Positions 34,258 to 43,104 are shown, numbered from the stretch's first letter. The stretch is DNA of 64,000 bases from Cytobacillus solani (GCF_001420595.1 NZ_LJIX01000006.1:2403058-2467057); one strand, 5' to 3'. Numbers and translations are program-made. The notes: generated by a model from the sequence alone, not told the origin.

Positions 34258-34416
34258 AGAATAAATACGCCAGTGACTTGATCACCCCCGACAATCATAA
34301 GTCGAGACTCTTGCGTTTATACTCGTGCTGCCTAAAATTCCTTGCGAGTTGGACGCAGACCAATTCGGAACAAAATTATCCATTATATCCGATAATATTC
34401 ATTTTCTTAACAATAT

Positions 34417-34455
34417 AAAAAGACTGTTGTCTATCTCTCTTCAACAGTCTTTTTG
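34417..34455 (-). terminator. Terminator of the YdjO-like gene
   Basis: Stem AAAAAGACTGTTG / CAACAGTCTTTTT with a loop of about 14 bases. On the minus strand it follows the YdjO-like stop and has a run of T. It can also work on the plus strand. Confidence 0.8.
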
Positions 34456-34462
34456 AAAAACG

Positions 34463-34651
34463 TTATTCAATTTGCGGAAGTTCACGCATTTCAGCATTCG
34501 TATCATTGCCGCATAATGGGCATTTTAAGTCATCTGAAGCAAAATCTTTTCTCATCCATCCATTACAATCATCATGGCTGCAAGAATAAATTTCCGTATC
34601 TAACATGACGACTTCTGGTTTATCATCTTGATTTTTTCGGTTAAAGAAAAT
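34463..34651 (-). CDS. Cold-inducible YdjO-like zinc-finger protein, probable ATT start
   Basis: The frame gives FFNRKNQDDKPEVVMLDTE, then CSHDDCNGWMRKDF and CPLCGNDTNAEMRELPQIE. These are two Cys pairs around NGWMR and the closing EMREL, as in the B. subtilis cold-induced YdjO family. There is no ATG, GTG or TTG between the upstream in-frame stop and the conserved part. The only well-placed codon is ATT at 34651, 8 bases after AAAGGGGG. The next ATG would delete 15 conserved N-terminal residues. End coordinate may be off by one. Confidence 0.65.
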   Translation of the reverse strand: MFFNRKNQDDKPEVVMLDTEIYSCSHDDCNGWMRKDFASDDLKCPLCGNDTNAEMRELPQIE

Positions 34652-34679
34652 AGCAAACGCCCCCTTTTATCTAGTACTA

Positions 34680-34735
34680 GCGCCTTAGCATTACCCTTAC
34701 AGGAACGATCAGTACTTTGATGGTTCCGAAGGCAC
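34680..34735 (-). promoter_or_regulatory. Structured 5' leader of the YdjO-like gene
   Basis: On the minus strand an outer helix GTGCCTT / AAGGCGC encloses a 10-bp hairpin GGAACCATCA / TGATCGTTCC (one mismatch, 6-base loop). It lies about 30 bases upstream of the ribosome binding site. For a cold-induced family a temperature-sensitive RNA fold is plausible, but this is inference. Confidence 0.5.
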
Positions 34736-34825
34736 TTACGCATTTCTTACTTAGTATGTTCATATTAAGGAAGATTTAACCTTCGAAAAGTTTAGGGTAT
34801 CTAATTGTAAATGGAGGATATGACA

Positions 34826-34969
34826 ATGAATATGAATAATAAAACAAATAAATACACTGTTGTAGGAACTGATATTGAAGAGGTTAAACGGCTTAATCGT
34901 GAATCAGGCTTATCATACAATGAAGTAAAAGAACTTTTGGCAAAGAGATCGGACAATAGAAGTAAATAA
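34826..34969 (+). CDS. Small protein (47 residues), unrecognised
   Basis: ATG at 34826 with GGAGG upstream and a terminator after the stop. The product has a strand-like N-terminus (NKYTVVGTDIEEVKRLN) and a helix ending NEVKELLAKRSDNRSK. No membrane segment. No family recognised; the fold pattern is that of many short Bacillus cytosolic proteins. Confidence 0.65.
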   Translation: MNMNNKTNKYTVVGTDIEEVKRLNRESGLSYNEVKELLAKRSDNRSK

Positions 34970-34977
34970 GAACAAAT

Positions 34978-35019
34978 GAAGTTGCGAGCAATTTTTGTAC
35001 TTTCCAGCTTCGTTTTTTT
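34978..35019 (+). terminator. Intrinsic terminator
   Basis: Stem GAAGTTG / CAGCTTC (one G-U pair) followed by GTTTTTTTA. Confidence 0.7.
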
Positions 35020-35092
35020 ATGGCAGTCCCTCCTTCCACTTTAGAACTTCCTTTTTTTAAAACTGTTATATATTTCCTAATACAGTTAGATT

Positions 35093-35126
35093 TAAAATAA
35101 ATAAAGCCCTCCGTAATGGAGGGCTT
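35093..35126 (-). terminator. Terminator of the MFS gene
   Basis: Minus-strand stem AAGCCCTCC / GGAGGGCTT with a 5-base loop followed by TATTTATTTT. Confidence 0.85.
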
Positions 35127-35131
35127 AGAAA

Positions 35132-36319
35132 TTAAAAGTTCATTTTACTAGTAGCACGTATTTTTGAGCTTCCCTTTTCCTCCTTAATTAACCATAAACT
35201 TAAGCAAATCCCAATAAAAGCTAGAATGGCAAAAAATAAGTATACGGTAAAAATAGAAGATTCTTCAAAGATGATCCCTCCGACAAAAGTACAGAACCAG
35301 TTTCCTAGGCCATTTCCAATTGCAGAGTAAAGTGTAATCGCTGTTGCTGTAATATGGACGGGTGTGATATCCCGAATATACTGTAAGCCTGCAGGTATAA
35401 ATAGACCGATTGAGAAGCCCTGTAAGATGGAAGTAGCATAGATGATCCAAAGATCAGGTTCAGCAAAATAAAGCAGCCATCTTGCTAACGACACGATTCC
35501 AGCAATAGTCGCAACTTGGAGTAATCCAATCCGATTAATCCAGCTTGCAGCTACCTTCATAAACGGCACTTCAGATAAGACGGCTAGTAAAAAAGCAATC
35601 CCGATTCCTGTATATGTTCCCCCGCTCCCATCAATAAACAATCCAAAGTATGTATTGTTAGCTAGGTTTGGACCAAAAACTAAAAATGTGATTCCAAGAA
35701 AGACAAGAAATTTCTTATGAAAAAGTATCTCTTTTACTCCCCCGAGGAGATTTTGATTTTTTGAACTTTTTTCAAACGGCATTCTAGAAGCAAGAAAACT
35801 CGCTAGTAATAAAGAAAAGAAAAAAGAATAGAAAATAATTTCTGGATCTAGTTCAGATAGCCTTCCCATAATAAAAACAGCAAGACCAAAGCCAAGAGAA
35901 CCAAACAAGCGGATATTCCCATAATTCACCTTGACCTTACTTGTATATTTTAATGCTAGACTATCAGACACGGGTATAATGGCACTTTGGAAAATGGCAA
36001 CTAATGTTGCTGTCATAAATATCCAATAATAGCCGTTAAAAGCGATATATCCTAACCCAAATATTCCTGCAACTACTGTGGCAGCTGTTAGTATTTTGAT
36101 AGGTGCGTTTAATTTATCGGAAACCATTCCCCATATAGGCTGAAAAAATATCATGACAATCGGACTAATCGACATAATTGTCCCGATTTGATATCCATTT
36201 AAATGTTCGACATCACTTAAGTAAACACTTAGTAAAGGATATAAACTTCCAGTTCCGAAAAAAGTTAGTAAATAGAATGATTGCATTGTCCATATATTTC
36301 TTTTTATATCCTTTTTCAT
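35132..36319 (-). CDS. Major facilitator transporter (MFS_1-like, YwbF/HcaT type)
   Basis: A 395-residue protein with 12 predicted membrane helices. The start WTMQSFYLLTFFGTGSLYPLLSVYL and the loop GMVSDKLNAPIK match the MFS_1_like group that includes LacY-related and phenylpropionate or nucleoside-type symporters. The substrate cannot be told. Monocistronic, divergent from the nupC remnant. Confidence 0.85.
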   Translation of the reverse strand: MKKDIKRNIWTMQSFYLLTFFGTGSLYPLLSVYLSDVEHLNGYQIGTIMSISPIVMIFFQPIWGMVSDKLNAPIKILTAATVVAGIFGLGYIAFNGYYWIFMTATLVAIFQSAIIPVSDSLALKYTSKVKVNYGNIRLFGSLGFGLAVFIMGRLSELDPEIIFYSFFFSLLLASFLASRMPFEKSSKNQNLLGGVKEILFHKKFLVFLGITFLVFGPNLANNTYFGLFIDGSGGTYTGIGIAFLLAVLSEVPFMKVAASWINRIGLLQVATIAGIVSLARWLLYFAEPDLWIIYATSILQGFSIGLFIPAGLQYIRDITPVHITATAITLYSAIGNGLGNWFCTFVGGIIFEESSIFTVYLFFAILAFIGICLSLWLIKEEKGSSKIRATSKMNF

Positions 36320-36500
36320 TATTCATCCTCACATATTGTTTAGTTTGAAATTTCTAGTATTTAAAAAGAATGCAAAATATATTGTATCACTTTTGAAGTG
36401 GCAAATCTTAACTATCTTTACACTACGACAAAATATTTTTGTATGACTCTTTTGATTTTGGGGAAAATCTAATGATAAATTGTGTACGAGGTGTGTTTTC

Positions 36501-37096
36501 ATGAATTATATTTGGGGATTATTGGGGATTGCGACGATCTTTGCTATCGCTCTTCTTCTCTCTTCCAATCGAAAGGCAATTAATATTCGAACAATCCTTG
36601 CAGGGCTTGCAATCCAAGTGGGGTTTGCTGTTATTGTACTAAAATGGGAGTACGGGAAAAAGGCATTAGAGAAGTTTACAAATGTAGTCAATGAAGTTGT
36701 TGGCTATGCAAATGAAGGAATTAACTTCCTTTTTGGGGGATTGTTTGCTGAAGGGACTAATATTGGGACTATATTTGCCTTCCAGGTTTTACCGATAGTT
36801 GGAATGAAGCTGTACAAGCTGGCGGGTATATCGGACAGAAATTAGTGTTAAACGAATTTGTTGCCTACTCCTCTTTTGCACCTGAAATCAGTCATTTGTC
36901 TCCAAAATCTGTGATTGTTATTAGCTTTGCTTTATGCGGTTTTGCTAATATTTCATCAATGGCTATTCTTCTCGGAGGTTTAGGGAATCTTGCTCCAGGA
37001 CGAAGAAGCGACATTGCCAAACTAGGCATTAAAGCAGTAATTGCAGGTGCACTTGCATCCTTATTAAGTGCCGCTATTGCAGGAATGTTTATTTAG
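36501..37096 (+). pseudogene. nupC: nupC, concentrative nucleoside transporter with a large internal deletion
   Basis: The N-terminal part (MNYIWGLLGIATIFAIALLL to [12 protein letters not shown]) is a normal NupC start with GAGGTG before ATG at 36501. After about position 36797 the frame changes and the sequence continues in another frame as [19 protein letters not shown] and the normal C-terminus ([19 protein letters not shown] to the stop at 37096). Family members are about 400 residues, so roughly 200 central residues, including the substrate-binding core, are missing and the ends are out of frame. The remnant cannot make a working Na+ or H+/nucleoside symporter. Confidence 0.88.
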
Positions 37097-37162
37097 TTAA
37101 AAAGCAACTCCAACAGAAATGATAAGAGTGAATAAGCTGCCAGCAATGGCAGTAGCTTACCA

Positions 37163-37200
37163 AGAAAAAACAGGGCAAAACCAAATTGGTTTTGTCCTGT
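37163..37200 (-). terminator. Terminator of the nap operon
   Basis: A 13-bp stem (CAGGACAAAACCA / TGGTTTTGCCCTG, one mismatch) with a 3-base loop, then TTTTTTCTTGG on the minus strand. Confidence 0.83.
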
Positions 37201-37209
37201 TGAATAGGC

Positions 37210-38112
37210 TCAATTTTTAATATTATACCATTTTGCTAGTCTTTCCTTCTCAAACTGTTCCTTTCCTATCACCAAATCTTCTTTATATCTAGAAGTCGGA
37301 AGTTGTGCAGTAATTTTTAATGCACCAAATGGACAATGATCGACACAAGCTCCACAGAGACTACAATCACCAGACACAACAAATTTACTCTCTCGAAATA
37401 TACCAGGTTCTAATATAACTGGATCTGCAAAGCAGACAGAACGGCATTTATCACAGCCAACACATGCATCATGATCAAATTTCACATTGAAAATCCCAGC
37501 TTTTCCGATCGATTGATAAAATCCCCCTAAAGGGCAAAAATAACGGCACCACCCACGTTTCGAAATTAGAAGTTCGAATAAAACTATTGCTATGATGATC
37601 CATATTCCTATTCCGAAAGTAAATAAGGCATTCCTCATTGTAAATCCTATAGGAGAAAATAATTCAAAGACTGGAACCCCAACCAGAAATGATAAAAGTA
37701 ATATGGCAAGTGCCAAATGTTTTTTTGTATGCCGATTGTACATCTTATCTGGAACCTTCATGAACCTTCTAAATTTTTCAGTTAACTCTAACAAAGTATT
37801 AACAGGACAGATCCAGCTGCAAAATGTTCTGCCTCTAATAATTAAATAAAACACAAAAATAATCAGTGCTCCAGTTAAATAAGCAAAATGGATTTGTTTC
37901 GATGCCATCATCACTTGCAATGCGGCGAATGGATCTGACAGCACAATCCCGACAATTGTGGAGGAACTTAAAGAACCAAAGAAAAAATTTTCTCCCTCTA
38001 CTGCAACAAAAAATAGTGGTGAGCAAAAAAGGGCGATAATGAAAAATTGAATAATTCTTCTTGCTATTGTCCATTTTCGGATTGAAAATACCTTATTTCT
38101 CATCCTGCTCAT
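37210..38112 (-). CDS. napH: NapH-type quinol dehydrogenase membrane subunit
   Basis: A 300-residue polyferredoxin-like membrane protein with four or five membrane helices. Two CxxxCP clusters of the NapH/NosR/RdxA type (CSWICPVNTL and CRYFCPLGG) are visible. Two cytoplasmic 4Fe-4S motifs follow: CVGCDKCRSVC and CSLCGACVDHC. NapH oxidises menaquinol and passes electrons to NapG. It is the last gene of the cluster and lies 2 bases after the ferredoxin gene. Confidence 0.88.
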   Translation of the reverse strand: MSRMRNKVFSIRKWTIARRIIQFFIIALFCSPLFFVAVEGENFFFGSLSSSTIVGIVLSDPFAALQVMMASKQIHFAYLTGALIIFVFYLIIRGRTFCSWICPVNTLLELTEKFRRFMKVPDKMYNRHTKKHLALAILLLSFLVGVPVFELFSPIGFTMRNALFTFGIGIWIIIAIVLFELLISKRGWCRYFCPLGGFYQSIGKAGIFNVKFDHDACVGCDKCRSVCFADPVILEPGIFRESKFVVSGDCSLCGACVDHCPFGALKITAQLPTSRYKEDLVIGKEQFEKERLAKWYNIKN

Positions 38113-38114
38113 TC

Positions 38115-38672
38115 CTAACCTAATGTTTGGATGCGTATTCCTTTTTGTTCAGAGATACAGTTTGCTACACACATTCCGCAACCTGTACAATTTTCATCAA
38201 TTACCTTTGGTATCCCATTCATTGAAACAAGTGCTCCTTTAACTGGGCAGGAACGAACACAAAAATCACACATTACCTCTTGAAAAGCTAGACAACGATT
38301 GGTTAAAATTTCTGCCTTTCCAATCGACGGTTCTTCAAGTAAGCCTATCCTGCTTAAAGCATTTGTTGGACATACCTCAACACATTCCATACAAAATGTA
38401 CATGGGCTCTGATTCGGATTCAAGTAAGGAGTATTTATCAGTTTCGCTCCATCAGATAAAGTAAATAGATTGATAATTCCCTCTGGGCAGCCATCTTTAC
38501 ATTTTCCGCATCTCGTGCAAGATGTTAGAAACTCAAGTTCATTAAGGGCACCAGGAGGTCTGAAAAAATCTCTTTCCTGTTCCATTTGTGTACCGAGAAA
38601 ATTCCCCAAAAAACCAACAGTTGCCTCTAAATTAATAGATAAGAATTGCCTTCTGTTTATTCTTTCATTCAT
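38115..38672 (-). CDS. NapF/NapG-like 4Fe-4S ferredoxin with RR motif
   Basis: A 185-residue protein with four 4Fe-4S cysteine groups: CTRCGKCKDGCP, CTFCMECVEVCP, CDFCVRSCP and CTGCGMCVANC. The N-terminus RINRRQFLSINLEATVGFLG looks like a Tat signal or anchor. It would form, with NapH, a quinol-oxidising unit outside the membrane. NapF and NapG cannot be separated by sight. It overlaps napD by four bases. Confidence 0.82.
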   Translation of the reverse strand: MNERINRRQFLSINLEATVGFLGNFLGTQMEQERDFFRPPGALNELEFLTSCTRCGKCKDGCPEGIINLFTLSDGAKLINTPYLNPNQSPCTFCMECVEVCPTNALSRIGLLEEPSIGKAEILTNRCLAFQEVMCDFCVRSCPVKGALVSMNGIPKVIDENCTGCGMCVANCISEQKGIRIQTLG

Positions 38673-38971
38673 CTGAAAACACCTGCTTCTTGATAAGCAG
38701 GTTCCTCTTCAAAATTACTGTAGGCTAAACAAATCGTAAGAATTCCATCAATAGGCTTGAAGGTTTCAGCAATTTCATAGCTTTTATTAATTGATTCTGC
38801 TTCAATCGTAAGAATAATTTTATAATCATCCTCTATATGATGGACTTCAACTCCATTTATTTCAGCTAATAATGCAGCTGCATTATTGGCTCCGCCCGGA
38901 ATCGTTTCTATATAAATGCCTGATATCACCATAAAATCCCCGGCTTTCCTGTGAAATTTGTAAATTCCCAT
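38669..38971 (-). CDS. napD: NapD, chaperone of the nitrate reductase catalytic subunit
   Basis: A 100-residue small cytoplasmic protein of the NapD ferredoxin-like fold: ISGIYIETIPGGANNAAALLAEINGVEVHHIEDDYKIILTIEAE. NapD binds the Tat signal of NapA and delays its export until the molybdenum cofactor is inserted. It overlaps the next gene by four bases. The start could also be at the inner Met of MVISGIY near residue 14. Confidence 0.85.
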   Translation of the reverse strand: MGIYKFHRKAGDFMVISGIYIETIPGGANNAAALLAEINGVEVHHIEDDYKIILTIEAESINKSYEIAETFKPIDGILTICLAYSNFEEEPAYQEAGVFR

Positions 38972-39018
38972 AATTTATAAGCTTTTTTAAATAGTTTTTT
39001 CTATTTTTCTTTGCCAAA

Positions 39019-39074
39019 GGTGTATCCGTTCATTATGTTATTTATTTGAATAAAACGATATGAGCGTGTACACC
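39019..39074 (-). other. Hairpin between napB and napD
   Basis: Arms GGTGTATCCGTTCAT and ATGAGCGTGTACACC pair with three mismatches around 26 bases. It lies in the 131-base gap between two genes of one operon and lacks a U-tract, so an RNA processing or stabilising role is more likely than termination. Confidence 0.4.
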
Positions 39075-39102
39075 AAAGGCACCTCATACTAATCTATAAA
39101 AT

Positions 39103-39519
39103 CTATTTTTCTTCCTCATTAAACGCAGTTTTACTATCATTTTGTGTGGCATGGCATTGCTGGCAATTGTCTCTAAAGATTGTTCCTTTTGTGTCTTCAT
39201 CATAATAATGATTTGCTGGAGGCGTCGGTGCCCCAGTTTCCGGAACTGCATGACAGGTCATACAGCTTTCATGATGAATCTCAGGGTTCCAGCGATCAAT
39301 GTGATCCGCAGGCTGCATTGGCGGTGCACCGAGGAGCACCATTGTTGCAGAGGCTTCCCTTCCTTCCACTTCCAGCTGAGGGATGGATACCGTTTCCACT
39401 TTCTGTGGAGTTTGATCATCTGTTTCTGATGATTGTGGTGTTGATAATTTTGTTGCTCCAATTGCGATCGATATGATTAGCATAAATGCAACAACAAATA
39501 GTATTTCTTTGCTTCTCAT
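39103..39519 (-). CDS. napB: NapB, diheme cytochrome c subunit of nitrate reductase
   Basis: A 138-residue c-type cytochrome. One N-terminal hydrophobic anchor (residues 5-22) lacks an obvious cleavage site, so it is probably tethered. The heme sites are CMTCH (86-90) and CQQCH (119-123), with conserved APPMQPADHIDRW before them and HH at 82-83, as in NapB. It passes electrons to NapA. It starts 17 bases after napA. Cytochrome c maturation genes are not in the window. Confidence 0.92.
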   Translation of the reverse strand: MRSKEILFVVAFMLIISIAIGATKLSTPQSSETDDQTPQKVETVSIPQLEVEGREASATMVLLGAPPMQPADHIDRWNPEIHHESCMTCHAVPETGAPTPPANHYYDEDTKGTIFRDNCQQCHATQNDSKTAFNEEEK

Positions 39520-39536
39520 GATATTCCCCCCAATCT

Positions 39537-42077
39537 TTATGCCTTAACAATTTTAACTGCACATTTTTTATAATCTGGCTGTTTTGAGATTGGACAATAG
39601 CAATCTAGTGTGACAAGATTGATTAATGTTTCCTCGGCAAAAAATGGTACATAGATGAGTCCCTTAGGGGGATTTCCTCTTCCTTTCGTTGTGGCTTTTA
39701 CTTGTACTTCACCTCGTCTTGATACTACCTTGACCAAGTCTCCGTTTTGAATGCCTAATGCCTTGGCATCCTCAGGATGAACTTCACAGAAAGCTTCTGG
39801 TACAGCTCGATGGAGTTCTGGAACACGTCGTGTCATTGAACCGCTGTGCCAGTGTTCTAGTACACGTCCAGTACAAAGCCAGAATGGGTACTCGGCATCA
39901 GGTATTTCCGCTGCATCTTCAAATGGACGGAAAATGACACTTGGACGGTGATCATCCGATTTATAAAAATCAATATCTTTATATTTTCCTACTGTTCCAA
40001 ATTCCTCTACTCCATATTGGTCATAGCCTTCTTCTTGTTTCCCGTGTACATACCGCCAGTTTGTTTCTACCCATTTGCCATTTACCTCACGGACTGGCCA
40101 GCAAATTCCGTGCTGTTTGAAATATTCCTCGTATGGAGCCATTTGCTTTGCCTTTAATTTAAGTTTTTTACCGAGTTCCTGAATTTCTTTGTTTGTACTT
40201 TCATGGGGATTTGTAAAAGAGCGATATTCAGCCCACAAACGGCTATTGACTTCATGGCCATCTTCTAGCAAATCATTTTTATCATAATCCCATATATTTC
40301 CAAAGAGGACATCAAAAGCTGCCTTATTGCCTATCATTTTGCCATCTAGTACACGTTTGGCTACTTGCACAAGTGTCCATATATCCCATTTAGCTTCCCC
40401 TGGAGGTTCTGTGCATTTTTCGAACACTGACGTACGTCTTTCTGCATTGCCAAATTGTCCTTCCCGTTCAACCCACATAGCTGCTGGGAAAACGACATCT
40501 GCGAGTTCTGTTGATTTAGTAGGATACACTTCCGAAACAACGATAAATCCATCAAGAACTCCCTTGCCGTCAGCATCCTTCCCGCGATAACGATTGAGTT
40601 TTGGCATCGTTTGTCCCCAGTTATTGGACATACTCCAAAGGAATTTGACATTTCCTTTCCCTAATTCCCTAAACATCTTAACCGTATGGAACCCTGGTTT
40701 CTCAATCGGGTCAAGATAACCCGCAGGCAAGTTCCAAATCATTTCTGTATATCTTCTATGCTCTGGGTTGCTTACGACCATATCCGAAGGGAGCCTGTGG
40801 GAGAATACGCCAACCTCTCTAGCTGTACCACAGGCACTAGGCTGCCCAGTTAATGAAAATGGTCCGTTCCCTGGCTTGCTTATTTTTCCAGTTAATAAAT
40901 GAATATTATAGACAAGATTATTTATCCATGTTCCTCGTGTATGCTGATTCATTCCCATGGTCCAAAGAGACATGATTTTTTTATCAGGATCTCCAAATTC
41001 TTTCGCAAGAGTTTCTATATCTGCAGCTGGTACTCCGGAAATTTCTGCCGCTTTTTCAAATGTATAAGTGCTTACACTCTGTTTATATTCTTCAAAGGTG
41101 ATATTCCAAACCTTATCCGCATCTTTTCCATCCGTTACATCATAATCATCTTTAAAGGAATGGCCAAGATTCTCTGTTCCTGCCTTAAACTGGAGATGTT
41201 CATCTATGAATTTTTGATCATATTTTTTATTTTGAATGAGATAGTTTGCAATGGCATTTGCGATTGCTAAATCTGATTGCGGTCTAAATACTAAAACAGA
41301 ATCGGCAACTTCAGAAGTCCGAGAATGTCTAGTGGTTATGTCATAGAGTTTAACGCCTGGATTTGCAATCTTCCTAGCTGTTAAACGTGAAAACAGAACA
41401 GGATGCATTTCAGCCATATTGGCACCCCATGTAACAAAAACATCTGCTTCATCTAAATCTTTATAGGAGCCCATCGGTTCGTCCGACTGGAAAGTAGACA
41501 TAAACCCAGTAACTGCACTGGCCATACAAAGTCTTGCATTCGGATCAATATTATTATTTAATAAGCCAGCTTTCCAAAGTTTAACAGATACATAGCCATC
41601 CATGATTGTCTGCTGACCAGAGCCCCAGAATGCGATCGATTTTGGATCCTTTTCATAGTTTTCCTTTAACTTCTTTGCTACCAGGTCAAGTGCTTCTTCC
41701 CAGGAAGCCTCTCTAAAACCCTCCATTGTACCTTTTTTTGATTTGTCTTCCCGTATTAACGGTTTTGTCAGGCGATCTTTTCCAAATAAGATTTTCCCTA
41801 CATAAAAACCTTTAATACAGTTAAGTCCTCTGCTTGAACGGTTATCTGGGTCACCCTTAGTGGCTACAACTTTCCCATCTTTTATTCCTACTAATACACC
41901 GCATCCTGTACCGCAGAATCGGCAAACAGTCGATTTCCATTCATCTGGTTCTGTTGATTCTCCAGCTATTGCCACTTCTGTTCCTGAAGGTTTTGCCTCC
42001 TTCTTTTTACAGCCAGCAACAGCCATTGTCATGGAGATTGCAGTTGCTTTAAGCAAGGTTCTTCTAGATAATTCCAT
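39537..42077 (-). CDS. napA: NapA, periplasmic-type nitrate reductase catalytic subunit, Tat-exported lipoprotein
   Basis: An 846-residue molybdopterin oxidoreductase. The N-terminus has a Tat motif (SRRTLLK) and a lipobox VAGC with C23, so it is exported folded and lipid-anchored. The 4Fe-4S cluster ligands are C52, C55, C59 and C87. C184 in ARLCMASAV is the expected Mo ligand of the Nap group. The C-terminus ([16 protein letters not shown]) is typical. It reduces nitrate to nitrite on the outer face of the membrane, with bis-MGD made from imported molybdate. The upstream ferredoxin and downstream napB belong to the same operon. Confidence 0.95.
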   Translation of the reverse strand: MELSRRTLLKATAISMTMAVAGCKKKEAKPSGTEVAIAGESTEPDEWKSTVCRFCGTGCGVLVGIKDGKVVATKGDPDNRSSRGLNCIKGFYVGKILFGKDRLTKPLIREDKSKKGTMEGFREASWEEALDLVAKKLKENYEKDPKSIAFWGSGQQTIMDGYVSVKLWKAGLLNNNIDPNARLCMASAVTGFMSTFQSDEPMGSYKDLDEADVFVTWGANMAEMHPVLFSRLTARKIANPGVKLYDITTRHSRTSEVADSVLVFRPQSDLAIANAIANYLIQNKKYDQKFIDEHLQFKAGTENLGHSFKDDYDVTDGKDADKVWNITFEEYKQSVSTYTFEKAAEISGVPAADIETLAKEFGDPDKKIMSLWTMGMNQHTRGTWINNLVYNIHLLTGKISKPGNGPFSLTGQPSACGTAREVGVFSHRLPSDMVVSNPEHRRYTEMIWNLPAGYLDPIEKPGFHTVKMFRELGKGNVKFLWSMSNNWGQTMPKLNRYRGKDADGKGVLDGFIVVSEVYPTKSTELADVVFPAAMWVEREGQFGNAERRTSVFEKCTEPPGEAKWDIWTLVQVAKRVLDGKMIGNKAAFDVLFGNIWDYDKNDLLEDGHEVNSRLWAEYRSFTNPHESTNKEIQELGKKLKLKAKQMAPYEEYFKQHGICWPVREVNGKWVETNWRYVHGKQEEGYDQYGVEEFGTVGKYKDIDFYKSDDHRPSVIFRPFEDAAEIPDAEYPFWLCTGRVLEHWHSGSMTRRVPELHRAVPEAFCEVHPEDAKALGIQNGDLVKVVSRRGEVQVKATTKGRGNPPKGLIYVPFFAEETLINLVTLDCYCPISKQPDYKKCAVKIVKA

Positions 42078-42126
42078 AGCTTACTTTCCTCCCTTTTAAA
42101 TGAAGAGACTTTATCTATCTATTTAA

Positions 42127-42179
42127 AGTGGCTTAAATTTGTTGAGCAGTATGTATCTAATCTATGTGCTCATGCCACT
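42127..42179 (-). other. Nested hairpin between napG and napA
   Basis: AGTGGC (42127) pairs with GCCACT (42174) and, inside, TGAGCA (42143) pairs with TGCTCA (42167). It fills the 113-base gap between two genes of the operon and lacks a U-tract. It may protect or process the napA message. Confidence 0.45.
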
Positions 42180-42190
42180 AAAAACCGCTA

Positions 42191-42787
42191 TTAAAAGATC
42201 CCCTTTATTACTCGTGGTTTAACTCTTATCGCAACAGGATTCTCTATGACACATCTTTCTTCACAGATCCCACAGCCCACACATTTCTCAGGATCTATAA
42301 TAGGTGCAAAGACAGCGTGTGTTGGGTCATCAGGTTTTACATAAATATTTAATTTAATTGCTTCGTCTATTAATGGACATTCACGATAGCATACTTCGCA
42401 CCTCATACCTTGGTAAGCAATACAATGTTTCGTATCAATAACAGCTAGGCCCATTTCTACATCGTATACATTATTAATTCCTGTTAGAGCATCTGTTGGG
42501 CAAACATTAACACAAGGGTAGTCATCACAAAGGCGGCATGGATTATCTCTTGCATCGATATAAGGAGTTCCAATCCCAAAGCCTAGGTTTTCCTTTCCCA
42601 TTTTGATAGAGTCATAGGGACAGGCTTGATTACACTTCCCGCATCTAATGCAAAGGGCAAGAAATTCATCTTCATCAACTGCTCCCGGGGGCCGCAGAAC
42701 AGTTTTATTTCCTGCTTTCATCATCCCGAGAAGTTCATATGCAGCTAGCCCGCCAATCAAAATTTTGAATAATCCTGTACCCTTCAT
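42191..42787 (-). CDS. napG: NapG-like iron-sulfur protein, first gene of the nap cluster
   Basis: A 198-residue ferredoxin with a short N-terminal hydrophobic stretch and four cysteine clusters: CIRCGKCNQACP, CRLCDDYPCVNVCP, CEVCYRECP and CVGCGICEERC. The conserved RPPGAVDEDEFLALC is shared with the second ferredoxin (RPPGALNELEFLTSC), so the two are paralogues. It would pass electrons from NapH toward NapB/NapA. Unlike typical NapG it has no RR motif, so its side of the membrane is unclear. Confidence 0.85.
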   Translation of the reverse strand: MKGTGLFKILIGGLAAYELLGMMKAGNKTVLRPPGAVDEDEFLALCIRCGKCNQACPYDSIKMGKENLGFGIGTPYIDARDNPCRLCDDYPCVNVCPTDALTGINNVYDVEMGLAVIDTKHCIAYQGMRCEVCYRECPLIDEAIKLNIYVKPDDPTHAVFAPIIDPEKCVGCGICEERCVIENPVAIRVKPRVIKGIF

Positions 42788-42869
42788 TCCCTTGCCCCCC
42801 TTTGAATACAGGTCTTTTAAGTTATTACTGGAAATACTTATCTTTATCGTATTCTTAACCTAATCGTAG

Positions 42870-42898
42870 TTCTGTGACATATTCCTCAAATCACAGAA
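42870..42898. promoter_or_regulatory. Inverted repeat upstream of the nap cluster
   Basis: TTCTGTGA and TCACAGAA flank 13 bases. The half sites look like Fnr/Crp-family half sites (TGTGA/TCACA), but the spacing is 13, not 6. It lies 83-111 bases upstream of the napG start in the 391-base divergent gap 42788-43178. A second pair, TCTGACA/TGTCAGA, lies farther out. Confidence 0.5.
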
Positions 42899-43104
42899 TG
42901 TTCAAAAAGAGGAAAAATAGCATCAACACTGGCTTTTCGTGTCGGACAGGTAAATTGTTCACCATTAGTTCAAACTACTGCCATTTTTCTGACATATTTA
43001 CAATGATGGAAAAAGATATTCATAGAAAAGACGTGTCGATTGTTGTCAGAATATTTGTTTAATTATTCATTGATTATCAATTTTTCATAGTGTTAACATA
43101 GTAT

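Noticed and set aside
39142-39476. Overlapping plus-strand frames of 95-98 codons inside napB
   Set aside because: They run opposite to a clear diheme cytochrome gene and lack ribosome binding sites.
42870-42898. Classical Fnr box upstream of nap
   Set aside because: The half sites fit but are 13 bases apart instead of 6, so it is listed only as an unassigned inverted repeat.
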